A stretch of 64,000 nucleotides of DNA from the NCBI GenBank assembly GCA_964497975.1, contig CAZCFO010000002.1, forward strand, positions 186,001-250,000, read 5' to 3'. The translations under genes were made by a program, and so were the position numbers. Origin of the DNA: JABFSS01 sp964497975 (lineage in GTDB: Bacteria; Patescibacteriota; Gracilibacteria; Peribacterales; Peribacteraceae). Positions 31,649 to 40,860 of this stretch are shown here, in pieces; within the stretch, counting starts at the first letter, position 1; every line of letters starts with the position of its first letter. Under the pieces are notes generated by a model, which saw only the letters and a list, made by a program, of their open reading frames with translations, was not told where the DNA came from and did not search any database.

Positions 31649-32161
31649 TCAGCGCGTTCGCTGCTTCAGGATGCCACTGGCTACCACCGGATCGTCCGCC
31701 GACGGGCCTCCCGGCCCCTGCAGCGTGACGACCACCTCCGTCCAGTCGCGAAGGTCCTGCGCGACATCGGCGGTGATCAGGTAACGGACGTCATTGAGCG
31801 GATTGAGCAGTTCTTCGATCCGGATGCGCTCGGCGGTGCCGGGCTTCTGCAGCCAGGCGACGTACGCCGATCCCTTGGGTGCCACTTCGATGTTGAGGTT
31901 GACCGTGGCGAGCGTCGTGCCGTCCTCAAACACGTGCGCCTGCGCGACGCCGTTGGCCTTTTTCCCGTTCTCGCCCTTCATCGCCCCCATGCCGAACCAC
32001 ACTTCCTTGCCGTGCTCGGGGTGCTGCACGTTTTTGTCGGTCGGCATCATGACGTTGTACGCCTCGGTGCCGAGGATGATCTCGCGCTGCACGCGACCGC
32101 GCTTCGCGCACGCGGAGAGCAGCAGGGGCGTCAGGATGAGCAGTGAGAGGAATCGCTTCAT
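31649..32161 (-). CDS. Lipoprotein with RskA-like anti-sigma/extracellular domain
   Basis: The signal ends LLLSAC, a lipobox, followed by a basic segment and about 145 mature residues. Segments such as GVAQAHVFEDGTTLATVNLNIE and GSAYVAWLQKPGTAE, with paired strands around a YxxWL motif, resemble the extracellular domain of RskA/anti-sigma-K proteins, though no sigma-binding domain is present. It may be a free-standing copy of that fold with a structural or binding role. The start at 32161 gives a typical 19-residue signal; an extended TGCTACAGT lies 24 bases upstream. Confidence 0.65.
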   Translation of the reverse strand: MKRFLSLLILTPLLLSACAKRGRVQREIILGTEAYNVMMPTDKNVQHPEHGKEVWFGMGAMKGENGKKANGVAQAHVFEDGTTLATVNLNIEVAPKGSAYVAWLQKPGTAERIRIEELLNPLNDVRYLITADVAQDLRDWTEVVVTLQGPGGPSADDPVVASGILKQRTR

Positions 32162-32219
32162 GGCAAAAAGGTGAAGAGGAGTCCGACTGTAGCATCCGCG
32201 TTTTGCCCGGGCAAACCTC

Positions 32220-34187
32220 TCACCACAGCATTCCCGGGGTCCGGGCGGAGGACCGGAGCCGCTCCTCCCGCGCGTGGGCGAGAACCTCGGTGGCGAATGC
32301 CGAAAGAGCGGCACGCTCCTCCGGATACAGCGTTTGCAGGAGAACGCTCACCCGATCGAAGGCCTCCACGCTTTCGGAGAGCGCGATGAAATGGGCGTTG
32401 TGCAGGATCGCATCGCCGAAAGCGCGGAACGTCTGCAGGAACTCCTCTTTCCGGGCAGGCACATCCCCGGGGTACTGGCCATGCACGAGAATGCGGATCG
32501 CCCCCTCCAGCGGCTCCAGGTAGTCGTACCGGCCGAGCCGGAGCGCGGCGGAGAAATGCACGTACGCCTTCTGCTGATCCTGCCGGGCCAGCGCGGCGTA
32601 TCCCCGCAGGATCCACAGCCGCGGGTCCTCGGCGTTCGTCGCGGCATAGTCCGCGAGGGCAGCCTCCGCTTCGGCCGTCTCGCCCCGTTGCAGGTGCAGG
32701 GCGGCCCGGCTCATGTGCATGTCGCGGGAGAAGATCTGCCGGTGAGCCCGGCCATACCAGTACAGTGCCTCCTCCGTTTTGCCGGCCGCCTCCGCGTGGC
32801 GTCCCAGCGAGGAGAGAGCCAGATACCGGCCTTCGAGCATCACCGTGCACCCGAGGATGATCGCGAGTGCCAGTTCAGCCGTGCGGAACACCCTCCGTGT
32901 CCCGATGGTGGGAAGGCTGCGGGGGGCGATGGCCCCCGCCATGAGCCAGAACGGCAGCGCGACGCCGGTGAACTGCAGGTTGTAATCGATCAGGTTGTGG
33001 GCGAGCACGCCGGAAAGCGCCACGATGAACAGGATGCGGTGCGGTTCCTTTTCGCGATCGACAGGCGACGTGGCCCGTAACAATGCAAAGCCCAGGACAA
33101 TCAGGAACACGGCCGCGAAAAACATCGCCGACGGCCAGCCTCTTTCCATCGCCAGTTTCAGGAAGACGTTGTGGGGATGATCGGAGGTGGCGAACACTTC
33201 CGTCTGCAGGCGCGGCTGGGTGAAGCGGAAACTGTACGGACCCCACCCGAACCAGGGGCGTTCCATGGACAGGCGCAGCGACTGCTCCCAGAAGTCCCGC
33301 CGTTCCGAAATCGAGGTGGAGCCTTCCTCGGCGGTGAACGTCGCCTTGCGCGTGACGGATTCGACCTGATGGTACTGCGCGCGCGTCGCGTTGATGCCGG
33401 TAAAGACCGTCGCCGCCAGCAGGGCAGTGGTGGCGATCATCAGTCCCGCGGGCCACAGGGCAGTCGTGATGACGGACATCTTCCTGCCGCCGCGAAGCCA
33501 TCGGACTCCGAGGAGAAGGACAAAAAGACAGAGCTGGCTGCCGAACGCGATGAGTGCCCCGCGCGAGTAGCTGAGGAACAGCGCCCCGATGACGATCCCC
33601 AGGCAGAGGACGCGGACCCACGCCGGCCGGCGCGCACAGGCCAGCAGCACCGCGGGCCACAGCAGGAGGATCGCCTGCGCCCAGGCGTTAGGCCAGTAGT
33701 CGGTGTGGAAGCGCCAGTCGAAGAATGTCCCCACGAACCGGTTGACCGGCTGCAGCACGTAGACCGCCGCGCCGATAACGCACGCGAGGAGGAGCGCCGC
33801 CGCCATCGCTACGGCGAGCCTGCGCGTCAGCGCGCCGGCGTCATCCCGCTCCTGCCGCGCGCTCACCCATGAGGCAATCAGGACCAGCGCGGCATCGCGA
33901 AGCAGTTCGTCGAGGCCGTAGTTCTGCGTCCGGGAAAAGAGAAACGAAACCAGACTCCACGACAGAAACAGCAGCAGAAGTCCCCACACCCATCCGGACA
34001 GCATGGGAGAGAAGCGCTTTCCCGCCGGCTCATTCCACCAGCGGATAAAGGTGATCGCCACCGCGAACGCCGCCAGGAGCCAGGTGGCCTCGAGACCCTT
34101 CCCTCCCCGCCAGAGCACCGACAGAACCAAAAGGACGGGAAGCGCCCATTCAGCCCCCTGTGCTGCCCATACCCGGATATTCCTCAT
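32220..34187 (-). CDS. Wzy/O-antigen-ligase-like membrane protein with TPRs
   Basis: The 655-aa protein has ten or more membrane helices (about residues 10-430) including the Wzy_C-type segment RRDFWEQSLRLSMERPWFGWGP with SDHPHNVFLKLAMERG, where the His is typical of the active-site loop. A helical C-terminal part (about 440-655) contains TPR-like repeats (GKTEEALYWYGRAHRQ, AALADYAATNAEDPRLWILRGYAAL). The family polymerises or ligates lipid-linked glycans, and some members (PglL-like) O-glycosylate proteins. The ATG at 34187 has CATACT seven bases upstream. It diverges from a small membrane gene. Confidence 0.85.
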   Translation of the reverse strand: MRNIRVWAAQGAEWALPVLLVLSVLWRGGKGLEATWLLAAFAVAITFIRWWNEPAGKRFSPMLSGWVWGLLLLFLSWSLVSFLFSRTQNYGLDELLRDAALVLIASWVSARQERDDAGALTRRLAVAMAAALLLACVIGAAVYVLQPVNRFVGTFFDWRFHTDYWPNAWAQAILLLWPAVLLACARRPAWVRVLCLGIVIGALFLSYSRGALIAFGSQLCLFVLLLGVRWLRGGRKMSVITTALWPAGLMIATTALLAATVFTGINATRAQYHQVESVTRKATFTAEEGSTSISERRDFWEQSLRLSMERPWFGWGPYSFRFTQPRLQTEVFATSDHPHNVFLKLAMERGWPSAMFFAAVFLIVLGFALLRATSPVDREKEPHRILFIVALSGVLAHNLIDYNLQFTGVALPFWLMAGAIAPRSLPTIGTRRVFRTAELALAIILGCTVMLEGRYLALSSLGRHAEAAGKTEEALYWYGRAHRQIFSRDMHMSRAALHLQRGETAEAEAALADYAATNAEDPRLWILRGYAALARQDQQKAYVHFSAALRLGRYDYLEPLEGAIRILVHGQYPGDVPARKEEFLQTFRAFGDAILHNAHFIALSESVEAFDRVSVLLQTLYPEERAALSAFATEVLAHAREERLRSSARTPGMLW

Positions 34188-34243
34188 GGGTGCCAGTATG
34201 GAGGAACGGCCCCGTAGGCACCAGAAAACGCGGATCGCTGTAT

Positions 34244-34272
34244 TTGATAATAATACTAATTTGTTGTATAAT
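34244..34272 (+). promoter_or_regulatory. Consensus promoter TTGATA-N17-TATAAT
   Basis: One of the best promoters in the window. The -10 ends at 34272 and the ATG is at 34279, so the predicted +1 coincides with the A of the start codon: a leaderless message. Confidence 0.8.
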
Positions 34273-34278
34273 ACTGTT

Positions 34279-34578
34279 ATGAACAAACACCCCCACAACA
34301 CGGCCGACCAGCGCCGCCTGGTCCTGTTCTCTATTTACGCATCGCTGTGCTCAATACTCGTACTGCAGCTCGCGATCCGGTCCGCCACCACGCCGATCGT
34401 CTTCAGCGCAAACACCACGGAGGTGAGCGCGCTGATCGGCGACTACGGCACGACGGTGGAAGACCTGCGTTCGTTCCAGCGCAGCGGCCGCATCGCCGCG
34501 CGCAGGACGCTCCGCCTGCACACCGCTCCCAACCGGCAGGGAGAAATCCGTGGGCATCAGGTCCGCTTCGGCCGCTAA
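34279..34578 (+). CDS. Unknown 99-aa protein with one membrane helix
   Basis: A short polar start is followed by one helix (VLFSIYASLCSILVLQLAI, about residues 15-34) and an extracellular, Thr/Arg-rich tail (TTPIVFSANTTEVSALIGDYG...RRTLRLHTAPNRQGEI). No family is recognised. It is driven by a near-consensus promoter and closed by a bidirectional terminator, so it is a complete monocistronic unit, probably well expressed. Confidence 0.7.
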   Translation: MNKHPHNTADQRRLVLFSIYASLCSILVLQLAIRSATTPIVFSANTTEVSALIGDYGTTVEDLRSFQRSGRIAARRTLRLHTAPNRQGEIRGHQVRFGR

Positions 34579-34594
34579 ACCCAAACAAAAACGT

Positions 34595-34625
34595 CTGTCA
34601 GTCCTATGGGCTGGCGGCGTTTTTT
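34595..34625. terminator. Bidirectional intrinsic terminator
   Basis: A ten-base-pair stem CTGTCAGTCC/GGGCTGGCGG (34595-34604 with 34608-34617, including G-U pairs) has a TAT loop, followed on the plus strand by GCGTTTTTT and on the minus strand by GACGTTTTTG. It serves the small gene and the convergent subtilase. Confidence 0.8.
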
Positions 34626-34630
34626 GCAGT

Positions 34631-36475
34631 TCAGTCTTCGGGCAGCATGTCATCTGCTTCCATCTCATCGATATCATCCGCGGAATCAGGAGACAGGAAT
34701 CGATCGGAGCGGTTGCGCGGCGCCGTGCAGGACTGACGGACGGGGGGGCGGACGCGGTTGGGACGGACGCAGGTGTAATCGATGATCCTGCACTTCCTGC
34801 GCTGATAGCCGTTGCGATTGCACTGCGCGAAGTCCCCGCAGGCCCATGCACCCGATGTGCATTCACGCCGCTCGGGGGGACGGCCCCGGCTGCTGCCTCC
34901 GCCTGCCGCCGCGCTCGACGAAGCGCCCTGCGAACTGCTGGAATCGGAGGAGGAGCTGGAAGAAGACGATGACCAGGAGGACGTGGAGCTCGACGTGAAC
35001 GAGGAGGAGGTCGAAGAGAACGACGAACTCGACGAGGAGGGGCTGGAGGACACGGACGAAGACCAGGAGGAAGAACTCGAGGTAAAGGAAGAGCTTGAGG
35101 AAGTCGATGAGGAAGAACCGGATGACACGGAAGAACTCGAGGAAGACGGCGGACTCGTCGAGGATGAACTCACGGAACTGGAGGACGACGTGGATGAGCT
35201 CACGGACGTAGAGGAGGAACTGCTCGAGGAGGAGACGCTGCTGGAGGATCCCCCGGTGCCCAGGATCATGTTGATCGCCGCGAGCGCATCGACTTCGCCG
35301 AATCCGTAGAGTGAATCAAAACCCGGCGCGCCCAGATCCTGCGCTGTCGATGTGAGAACCGTGTACACGCCGAACGGCGTGAGATTCGGCTCGGCCTGGA
35401 GCATGAGCGCCACGACGCCCGCCGCGTGAGGGGAAGCCATGGAGGTGCCGCTGCCCTTGGCATACGACGACACGGGGAACGTCGAGGTGATCCCCACGCC
35501 CGGAGCGGCGACGTCGATCGCGCTGCCGTAGCTGGACCACGAGGGACGCGACCCCGCGGAGTCGACCGCGCCCACCGCGATCGCCTTGGACGCGCACGCG
35601 GGGGTGGCGACGCCCTCCCCCGACTCGCCGCTGTTTCCCGCGGCCGCGACGACAACGACGCCCTGATCGACCGCCCAGTTCACCTGCTGGGCGAGAGGAT
35701 CGCCGTCGCAGTGCCCCGGGAACCCACCGCCGCCGAGACTCAGGTTGATCACGCGGGCCCGCTGCGCCACGGCCCACTCGATGCCCGCGGTGATGTCGCC
35801 TTCCAGGCAGTAACCCTCGTCATTGCAGACTTTGCCGACGATCAGCTGGACGCCCGGGCTGACGCCGAGCGTGCGCGTGGTGGACGAGCCGTCCGAAACG
35901 ATCTGCACCCCCTGTCCGGCAATGATGCCCGAGACGTGGGTGCCGTGGCCGATCGCATCGGCATCGGCGCCGGTCGTGAAGTTGCGCACGATGTTCACCC
36001 GGCCGAGGAGATCGGGGTGGTTGGCATCGACGCCGGTATCCAGCACGGCGACGATCACGCCATTGCCGGTGGCGCCGGCCTGCTGCGCGGCGATCGCGTT
36101 GATCTGCGCTGCGGAACCGAGATCATCCACCTGGAACACGCGCTCCGCCTCGGCATTGGGAACGGCTGCGCCCTCTGGGCACGTGATGCCGGTCTTCTCC
36201 TTGGTGAAACGGTTGGTGCGGCAGCCCTTGGAGAACGCCACTTTGAGGGCGGCGTTCGTCAAAGGACTGTTCGTCTTCAACAGGAGCCGCTTCTCTCCTT
36301 TCTTGCACAAGCCCACCTCGTCGCAGTGGAGGATGCGCTTCTGCTTCTTGCGGACGGCGACGGACTGGAGCGGCATTTTTCGCGGGCCAACCGCAACCGC
36401 GGCTTCGCCGGACATGGACAACAGCATCAGGACGGCGACGGCGAGCGACGCGGACTTCTTGGGTGTTCGGAGCAT
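34631..36475 (-). CDS. Secreted subtilisin-like serine protease with Ser-rich stalk
   Basis: The 614-aa S8 protease has a signal peptide (to about 28), a propeptide-like segment, and the catalytic triad Asp146 (AVLDTGVD), His180 (GHGTHVSG) and Ser345 (GTSMASPHAAG), with oxyanion Asn281. The domain ends near residue 440. A stalk of about 100 residues is almost pure Ser (with Thr, Val, Pro), followed by a basic, Cys-rich C-terminal module with CTSGAWACGDFAQCNRNG. The stalk is a plausible O-glycosylation target. TAGGAT ends seven bases before the ATG at 36475. It probably acts on the cell surface or on host/neighbour proteins. Confidence 0.93.
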   Translation of the reverse strand: MLRTPKKSASLAVAVLMLLSMSGEAAVAVGPRKMPLQSVAVRKKQKRILHCDEVGLCKKGEKRLLLKTNSPLTNAALKVAFSKGCRTNRFTKEKTGITCPEGAAVPNAEAERVFQVDDLGSAAQINAIAAQQAGATGNGVIVAVLDTGVDANHPDLLGRVNIVRNFTTGADADAIGHGTHVSGIIAGQGVQIVSDGSSTTRTLGVSPGVQLIVGKVCNDEGYCLEGDITAGIEWAVAQRARVINLSLGGGGFPGHCDGDPLAQQVNWAVDQGVVVVAAAGNSGESGEGVATPACASKAIAVGAVDSAGSRPSWSSYGSAIDVAAPGVGITSTFPVSSYAKGSGTSMASPHAAGVVALMLQAEPNLTPFGVYTVLTSTAQDLGAPGFDSLYGFGEVDALAAINMILGTGGSSSSVSSSSSSSSTSVSSSTSSSSSVSSSSTSPPSSSSSSVSSGSSSSTSSSSSFTSSSSSWSSSVSSSPSSSSSSFSSTSSSFTSSSTSSWSSSSSSSSSDSSSSQGASSSAAAGGGSSRGRPPERRECTSGAWACGDFAQCNRNGYQRRKCRIIDYTCVRPNRVRPPVRQSCTAPRNRSDRFLSPDSADDIDEMEADDMLPED

Positions 36476-36482
36476 GGAAAGA

Positions 36483-36488
36483 ATCCTA
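36483..36488 (-). promoter_or_regulatory. -10 box TAGGAT of the subtilase
   Basis: TAGGAT on the minus strand ends seven bases before the ATG at 36475. The 257 bases beyond it, up to the DUF2585 stop, contain no convincing gene. Confidence 0.55.
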
Positions 36489-36745
36489 TGGAGCAACGCC
36501 AGGCCTGTCAAAAAAACGCCCGCCGGAAATGCCCACGCGCAAAAAAGAGAAGAGCGCCCCCGGCGCGCCCTTCCCTTCGTTCGATGTCGGATTGTGTCAT
36601 ACCATTCCGACGCGTGTGGGGACGAGGCAAGCGGGAGCACGTTACGGGAATACAGATGCTTCCCCGAAAAAAAGCAGTGCTGTGCTATTGTGAAACACAC
36701 ATGACGCGAACTGACGAGGACGCAAAAAACTTCTGATCTGATACG

Positions 36746-37303
36746 TCACACCGCGGCCTGCCAATCCCGGATGGCGGGAATCGGATGCAGCAGCATGAGA
36801 ATGTTGAGGAGCAGCGTATCCCGGATGAGAAGGAGCAGCAGGAGTTCGGCGACAACGAAGGCCAGGAGCCCAGCCTTCCATCCCCATCGGGATGCGATGA
36901 GAAATCCGAGCGCGGCAAAGCCGAGGTCGCCCAGGGAATTGAGAATGCTGTCTCCCGTGTAATCGAGTGCCGCCGTCGCCATGCGGTAACGGTTGATAAC
37001 CAGCGGCGTATTTTCGAGGATCTCCCAGCCCGCTTCCAGCACCGTGGCGATCAGGAAGCGGGTCCGGACCGGCATGCGAGGACGCACATAGAGCAGGATG
37101 CAGAAGGCGAGGATGCCGTGCAGCACGTGCGTCACCGAATACGGATCCGCGAGGTACTGCGACGTGCAGTGGCTCCAGGCACTGCTCGTCCACAGACCGA
37201 ATCCGCAATCGATGACGAATTCCCGTCCCATGAGCGCGAGAATCGCGGTGAATGCTGCAACGCCTGTGAGGATGTATGCCGGAAAATATTTAGAGTGCAT
37301 CAT
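36746..37303 (-). CDS. DUF2585 (UPF0314) membrane protein
   Basis: The 185-aa protein has five or six membrane helices and the family's conserved acidic/aromatic pattern: HCTSQYLADPYSVTHVLHGI, EAGWEILENTPLVINRYR and LDYTGDSILNSLGDLG. Members are uncharacterised inner-membrane proteins. ATGs at 37303 and 37300 are equivalent. No promoter as clear as those of its neighbours is visible. Confidence 0.85.
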   Translation of the reverse strand: MMHSKYFPAYILTGVAAFTAILALMGREFVIDCGFGLWTSSAWSHCTSQYLADPYSVTHVLHGILAFCILLYVRPRMPVRTRFLIATVLEAGWEILENTPLVINRYRMATAALDYTGDSILNSLGDLGFAALGFLIASRWGWKAGLLAFVVAELLLLLLIRDTLLLNILMLLHPIPAIRDWQAAV

Positions 37304-37439
37304 ACTGCTCCGCCAAAAACGACCTGTGAATCTCAAGACAGGCGCCCGGCTTCGTCTGCGGACTCCGCCGTGGCATCCGGCTGTCGATCTGAATCATCTG
37401 CATGAATCCCGGCGTAGTCCCTGCAGGGACGAAGCCGGA

Positions 37440-37526
37440 TGGTGCCCAGAAGAGGACTCGAACCTCCACATCCGTGAGGATACACGCTCCTGAAGCGTGC
37501 GCGTCTACCAATTCCGCCATCTGGGC
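37440..37526 (-). tRNA. tRNA-Leu (CAG)
   Basis: Class II tRNA with acceptor GCCCAGA/TCTGGGC, anticodon stem CACGC/GCGTG around TTCAGGA (anticodon CAG), variable arm TATCCTCACGGATG and T arm GGAGGTTCGAGTCCTC, encoded CCA. It reads CUG codons. Confidence 0.96.
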
Positions 37527-37591
37527 AAAGGCAAGCAAGGAATGCGCAGATGATTATTGATCTACGAACGGTCCTGAGCGAAGTCGAAGGG

Positions 37592-37605
37592 CCGCCATCT
37601 GGGCA
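37592..37605. repeat. 14-base copy of the tRNA-Leu 5' end
   Basis: CCGCCATCTGGGCA repeats 37514-37527, the 5' end of tRNA-Leu, 78 bases away. Just before it lies CCTGAGCGAAGTCGAAGG (37572-37589), a dispersed motif with relatives elsewhere in the window. Confidence 0.55.
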
Positions 37606-37673
37606 GTCGTACCAAAGAGCACGGAGATGCTACCAGATCGCGGGCGGGGCTCCATGGAAAAATGCATGCAGCT

Positions 37674-38036
37674 TCAGGAATTTGCCCGAAACCGCATCGA
37701 CAGCGAATTGACGCAGTGGCGCGTGTTCTTGGGCGTGAGCCGCTCGCCGGCAAACACGTGCCCAAGATGCCCGCCGCAGTTGGCGCACTGGATCTCGATA
37801 CGGAGCCCGTCCTCGTCGGGCAGCCTCTTCACCGCTCCGGGGATCTCGGCGTCGAAGCTGGGCCAGCCGCATCCGGAATCGAATTTGTCATCGGAGCGGT
37901 AGAGCGGGGCGTCGCACCGGCGGCAGACGAATGTGCCTGTCTCATGGAAGTCGTTGTACTCCCCTGTGAAGGGCGCTTCGGTACCCTTGTGCTCGATGAT
38001 CCGGGCTTCCTCCGGCGTCAGGGGGTTGAGCGGCAT
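37674..38036 (-). CDS. msrB: Methionine-R-sulfoxide reductase
   Basis: MsrB reduces methionine-R-sulfoxide in proteins. The 120-aa protein has the zinc-binding CRRC and CANC pairs, GCGWPSFD, GGHLGHVF and the catalytic Cys in RHCVNSLSM. Length and order match the family. The enzyme suggests contact with oxidants. The next gene diverges from 38125. Confidence 0.95.
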   Translation of the reverse strand: MPLNPLTPEEARIIEHKGTEAPFTGEYNDFHETGTFVCRRCDAPLYRSDDKFDSGCGWPSFDAEIPGAVKRLPDEDGLRIEIQCANCGGHLGHVFAGERLTPKNTRHCVNSLSMRFRANS

Positions 38037-38124
38037 GCGGCTATTTTCCGCCGCCCCGGATCCCGCGGCAACCCTATTGCGGGATCTTGCATGCCGCGGC
38101 GTTCTTCCTTATAACGCCTGCTCC

Positions 38125-38826
38125 ATGAGTACACCCGACCGCTCCCGCATGCGTCCGGCTTTCACCCAGGATATCGATGGAAGCATGGATCTGCTGCACG
38201 ATCCGCATCTCGGCTCTTTTTATACCGACGCGGTGCGGCCCGAGCGCTACATCGTCATCGAGGAAGCGTACAAAATCGTTTTGCGGAAGGATGGAGCAAA
38301 ACAAAAAGTGCCGACGCTGGTCGCCGCCGTGTCGAAGGGGAAGATCCAGCGTCTCTTCCAGCGCATGATTGCCCGGATGCCCGCGCGTGTGGACCTGATC
38401 GTGGAGGCAAGCCACGGACTGCAATCACATTCAGACTGGCGGGAACTGGAGCGCGAGGATCTGGACCGCGACGTGGTGATGGAATGGGTGCAGGAGTTCC
38501 ACGACCTCCTGATGAACGACGGCTGCCTGGCAGTGGCGATTGTTGATCCTGATACATCGTGCGAGCTGTATCTCGATACGCACAAGCAGCTGGTCGCCTA
38601 CGGGGATATCGAAAGAATGGAGGAGGAACTGATGCAGGAACGCATCCCCCGGAAGAAGATGAAGGATCTGACGACGGTGGAAAATGTGATGCATGTGCAC
38701 TTCACCTCCGACGAATTCGAAGACGAACTGCAGCGGTTCCGCTACCGCACGGGTATCGAGGACTGGACTGAGGCGGAGGAAAAATTCGGCGGCGAAGACG
38801 ACGACGGGGACCTTCAGGCCCCCTGA
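38125..38826 (+). CDS. Unknown 233-aa acidic cytoplasmic protein
   Basis: I do not recognise it. There is no signal or membrane helix. It is strongly acidic towards the C-terminus (DEFEDELQRF...EEKFGGEDDDGD), with a central alpha/beta pattern RYIVIEEAYKIVLRKDGAKQ and CLAVAIVDPDTSCELYLD. TATAAC lies nine bases before the ATG at 38125. A 657-aa unknown gene follows after 59 bases on the same strand, so they may act together. Confidence 0.7.
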   Translation: MSTPDRSRMRPAFTQDIDGSMDLLHDPHLGSFYTDAVRPERYIVIEEAYKIVLRKDGAKQKVPTLVAAVSKGKIQRLFQRMIARMPARVDLIVEASHGLQSHSDWRELEREDLDRDVVMEWVQEFHDLLMNDGCLAVAIVDPDTSCELYLDTHKQLVAYGDIERMEEELMQERIPRKKMKDLTTVENVMHVHFTSDEFEDELQRFRYRTGIEDWTEAEEKFGGEDDDGDLQAP

Positions 38827-38885
38827 TGCCGAAAAGAGAGGGGTATCCGGTCAGAATTTGACAATATTCCCGATTAATTTACCGT

Positions 38886-40859
38886 ATGCCGCTTATGTCC
38901 TCCCCGGAAGACTCCCCCTCATTTAACGCGGAGCGGCACCAGCGCGGACTGGACAGGGATTTCAACCTGCTGATTTCGTACGTTCCGGAAACCGTGGGGA
39001 AGGAGCTGGCTGCGGTGCGCGATCTTCTCCATGTCATTCTTACGCACGGCACTCCCGCCCGGTTCGAGCACGGCTGGGGACTCGACCTCCCGGAGCCGCT
39101 CCGCCGCGAGATCGCGGCCCGTCTGCAGCGCCTGTCGCTCGACGCGATGCTGCATGTGCAGGAGCTGCTGCGCGAAACCAACTCGCCGGCGCTGGAAGTG
39201 GTGCAATGGCTGCGACAGGGACGATGGCCGGCACGGGATTTTCTCGGGCAGTCGCGGATGTTTTTCCAGGACGAAGGCACCCGGGGCATGAGCGCCTATC
39301 CCACGCCGGCATTCGGCGAAAAGCTCAATGGGGTGCTGGAGATGCTGCGCGACCCTTCCGATACGGCTCCTCTCGCCGGAGCCCGGAAGCTCCTGGCGTT
39401 CACGCGGGAAAAAGCGCCTCGTACGCCGGAGGGGAAGGAAGTCCCCCTGGAAATGCTGGAGCCGCTGTGCAAACGGGATGAGAGCGCGCTCTTTTTCGCC
39501 AATAAAATGTCCGCCCAGCTGGAAACCGGATCGGTGGCGCTGTGGACAGGGCTCCGTCCGCATCACTACGTCCCGCGGTCCGACGAAGGAACGGCGGGCG
39601 AAGCGGAGGATTTTTCGCAGGCGGACCGGGTGGATATCGCCGACTTCACGCACTATCTCTCCCTGCTGCATATCGAAATGAACCAGCAGCTCGGGTGCCA
39701 GTCCCCGGACATGGGCCCCATCAGCCGGCAGGCGGGAGGGCACCTGATTCACTCGGTCTGCGAGGCGGCATTTCTGTTTTTTCTCCGCGGCCGCTTTAAG
39801 GGGCTGCTCGCGGCCGCCGACACCATTCTGCCGGACGGGAGTCTCAAAACTCCGGAGGAGCAGGCGCTCTACAACCGGGAGCGCGTGCGGAAGTGGGAGA
39901 TGTTCTGCCGGATCCGCGGGATGCTGCATTCGTGGGAGAAGGCGTCGAAGGCCATCGAGGCATCGGCCGATTCTCCTGACCTCAAAAACGCCGCCGGCCA
40001 TACCGGGTGCATGCTGGCCAATCTTGAGCGGTCGCTGTACGCATTCGGCCTGCTGCAGTTCAAGGCCAATGCCGTCAAGATGCCGAAGTCGACGCGGCGG
40101 AATCCCCCGGAGAAAGACTACACCGTGCGTCCCCTGCCGGAGCGGAGCTTTTGTCAGTACCTCGAAAGCCGGGACGAGAAAACCCCCCTGGACGTCAGCG
40201 CGTACAGCACCCGTCGCGGGTGCAGTTTTACGGACAGGGCTGTGTCGGGCACGTACCGCAGATACCAGTCGAAAGGCTCGGGGGTGGAGTCGTCGGAGGC
40301 AACAGTATCCCTGCACCGCCACCAGGGGAATCCATGCCTGACCGACATTTCGCACATTCCGCTGGAACACATGCTGATGCCCGAAGACCCCGCGCTGATC
40401 ACGGCGAATTTCCTGGCGAAACAGGCCGACAGGCACAACGCGTACATCGAGGGCATGTGCAAGGACTTCGGCATCGAAGAAGCCGTCCACAAGGCAAAAG
40501 GCAAAGTGAAGCGCATCGACTTCATCCACCGCATCCGCAAAATGAAGGGTCGGTGGCGGTGGCTCAAGCTCGACAGGGCCTACGAGCAATACGAGTATCT
40601 TCTCGTCTCGCGTGCGGATGCGGAGGCCCTCGGCATCGCGGACCGCGTCGTGCCGCTGCCCAAGAAAGAACGTGTCTTCCTGGAAGAGCATCATGGATAC
40701 TGCCCGCCCGACCCGGTGATGATCCGCATCGACATGGAGCCGCCCGATGATGACGATGACGGGCCGCCGCCGCCCGAGCCCGCGCCACCGGAACCGGAAG
40801 AGAAGAAAAAAGAGCAGCCGGTCCGGCCCGTCCGGAGCCGCGAAACCGCCAACGTCTGA
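38886..40859 (+). CDS. Unknown 657-aa helical cytoplasmic protein
   Basis: No family is recognised. The protein is soluble and mostly alpha-helical, without signal or membrane segment. A central region has DFTHYLSLLHIEMNQQLG and EAAFLFFLRGRFKGLL; a basic region near residues 530-560 (KAKGKVKRIDFIHRIRKMKG) may bind nucleic acid or lipid head groups. The C-terminus is a charged Asp/Pro/Glu then Lys/Arg tail. Cys pairs (GCQSPD, GCMLANLE) are scattered and do not form an obvious metal site. It ends just before the convergent TMTC-like gene with a one-base gap. Confidence 0.7.
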   Translation: MPLMSSPEDSPSFNAERHQRGLDRDFNLLISYVPETVGKELAAVRDLLHVILTHGTPARFEHGWGLDLPEPLRREIAARLQRLSLDAMLHVQELLRETNSPALEVVQWLRQGRWPARDFLGQSRMFFQDEGTRGMSAYPTPAFGEKLNGVLEMLRDPSDTAPLAGARKLLAFTREKAPRTPEGKEVPLEMLEPLCKRDESALFFANKMSAQLETGSVALWTGLRPHHYVPRSDEGTAGEAEDFSQADRVDIADFTHYLSLLHIEMNQQLGCQSPDMGPISRQAGGHLIHSVCEAAFLFFLRGRFKGLLAAADTILPDGSLKTPEEQALYNRERVRKWEMFCRIRGMLHSWEKASKAIEASADSPDLKNAAGHTGCMLANLERSLYAFGLLQFKANAVKMPKSTRRNPPEKDYTVRPLPERSFCQYLESRDEKTPLDVSAYSTRRGCSFTDRAVSGTYRRYQSKGSGVESSEATVSLHRHQGNPCLTDISHIPLEHMLMPEDPALITANFLAKQADRHNAYIEGMCKDFGIEEAVHKAKGKVKRIDFIHRIRKMKGRWRWLKLDRAYEQYEYLLVSRADAEALGIADRVVPLPKKERVFLEEHHGYCPPDPVMIRIDMEPPDDDDDGPPPPEPAPPEPEEKKKEQPVRPVRSRETANV

Positions 40860-40860
40860 T

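Noticed and set aside
34812..35309. Extremely acidic plus-strand frame (Glu/Asp repeats)
   Set aside because: It is the antisense of the poly-Ser stalk of the subtilase; Ser codons read in reverse give Glu/Asp-rich frames.
36701..36736. 11-codon ORF (MTRTDEDAKNF) behind a TGC-TATTGT box
   Set aside because: It is too short, the -10 is nine bases away and nothing downstream would be regulated on that strand.
38858..38863. TTGACA upstream of the 657-aa protein
   Set aside because: No -10 lies at 15-19 bases; the nearest AT-rich hexamer TAATTT is only 11 bases away.
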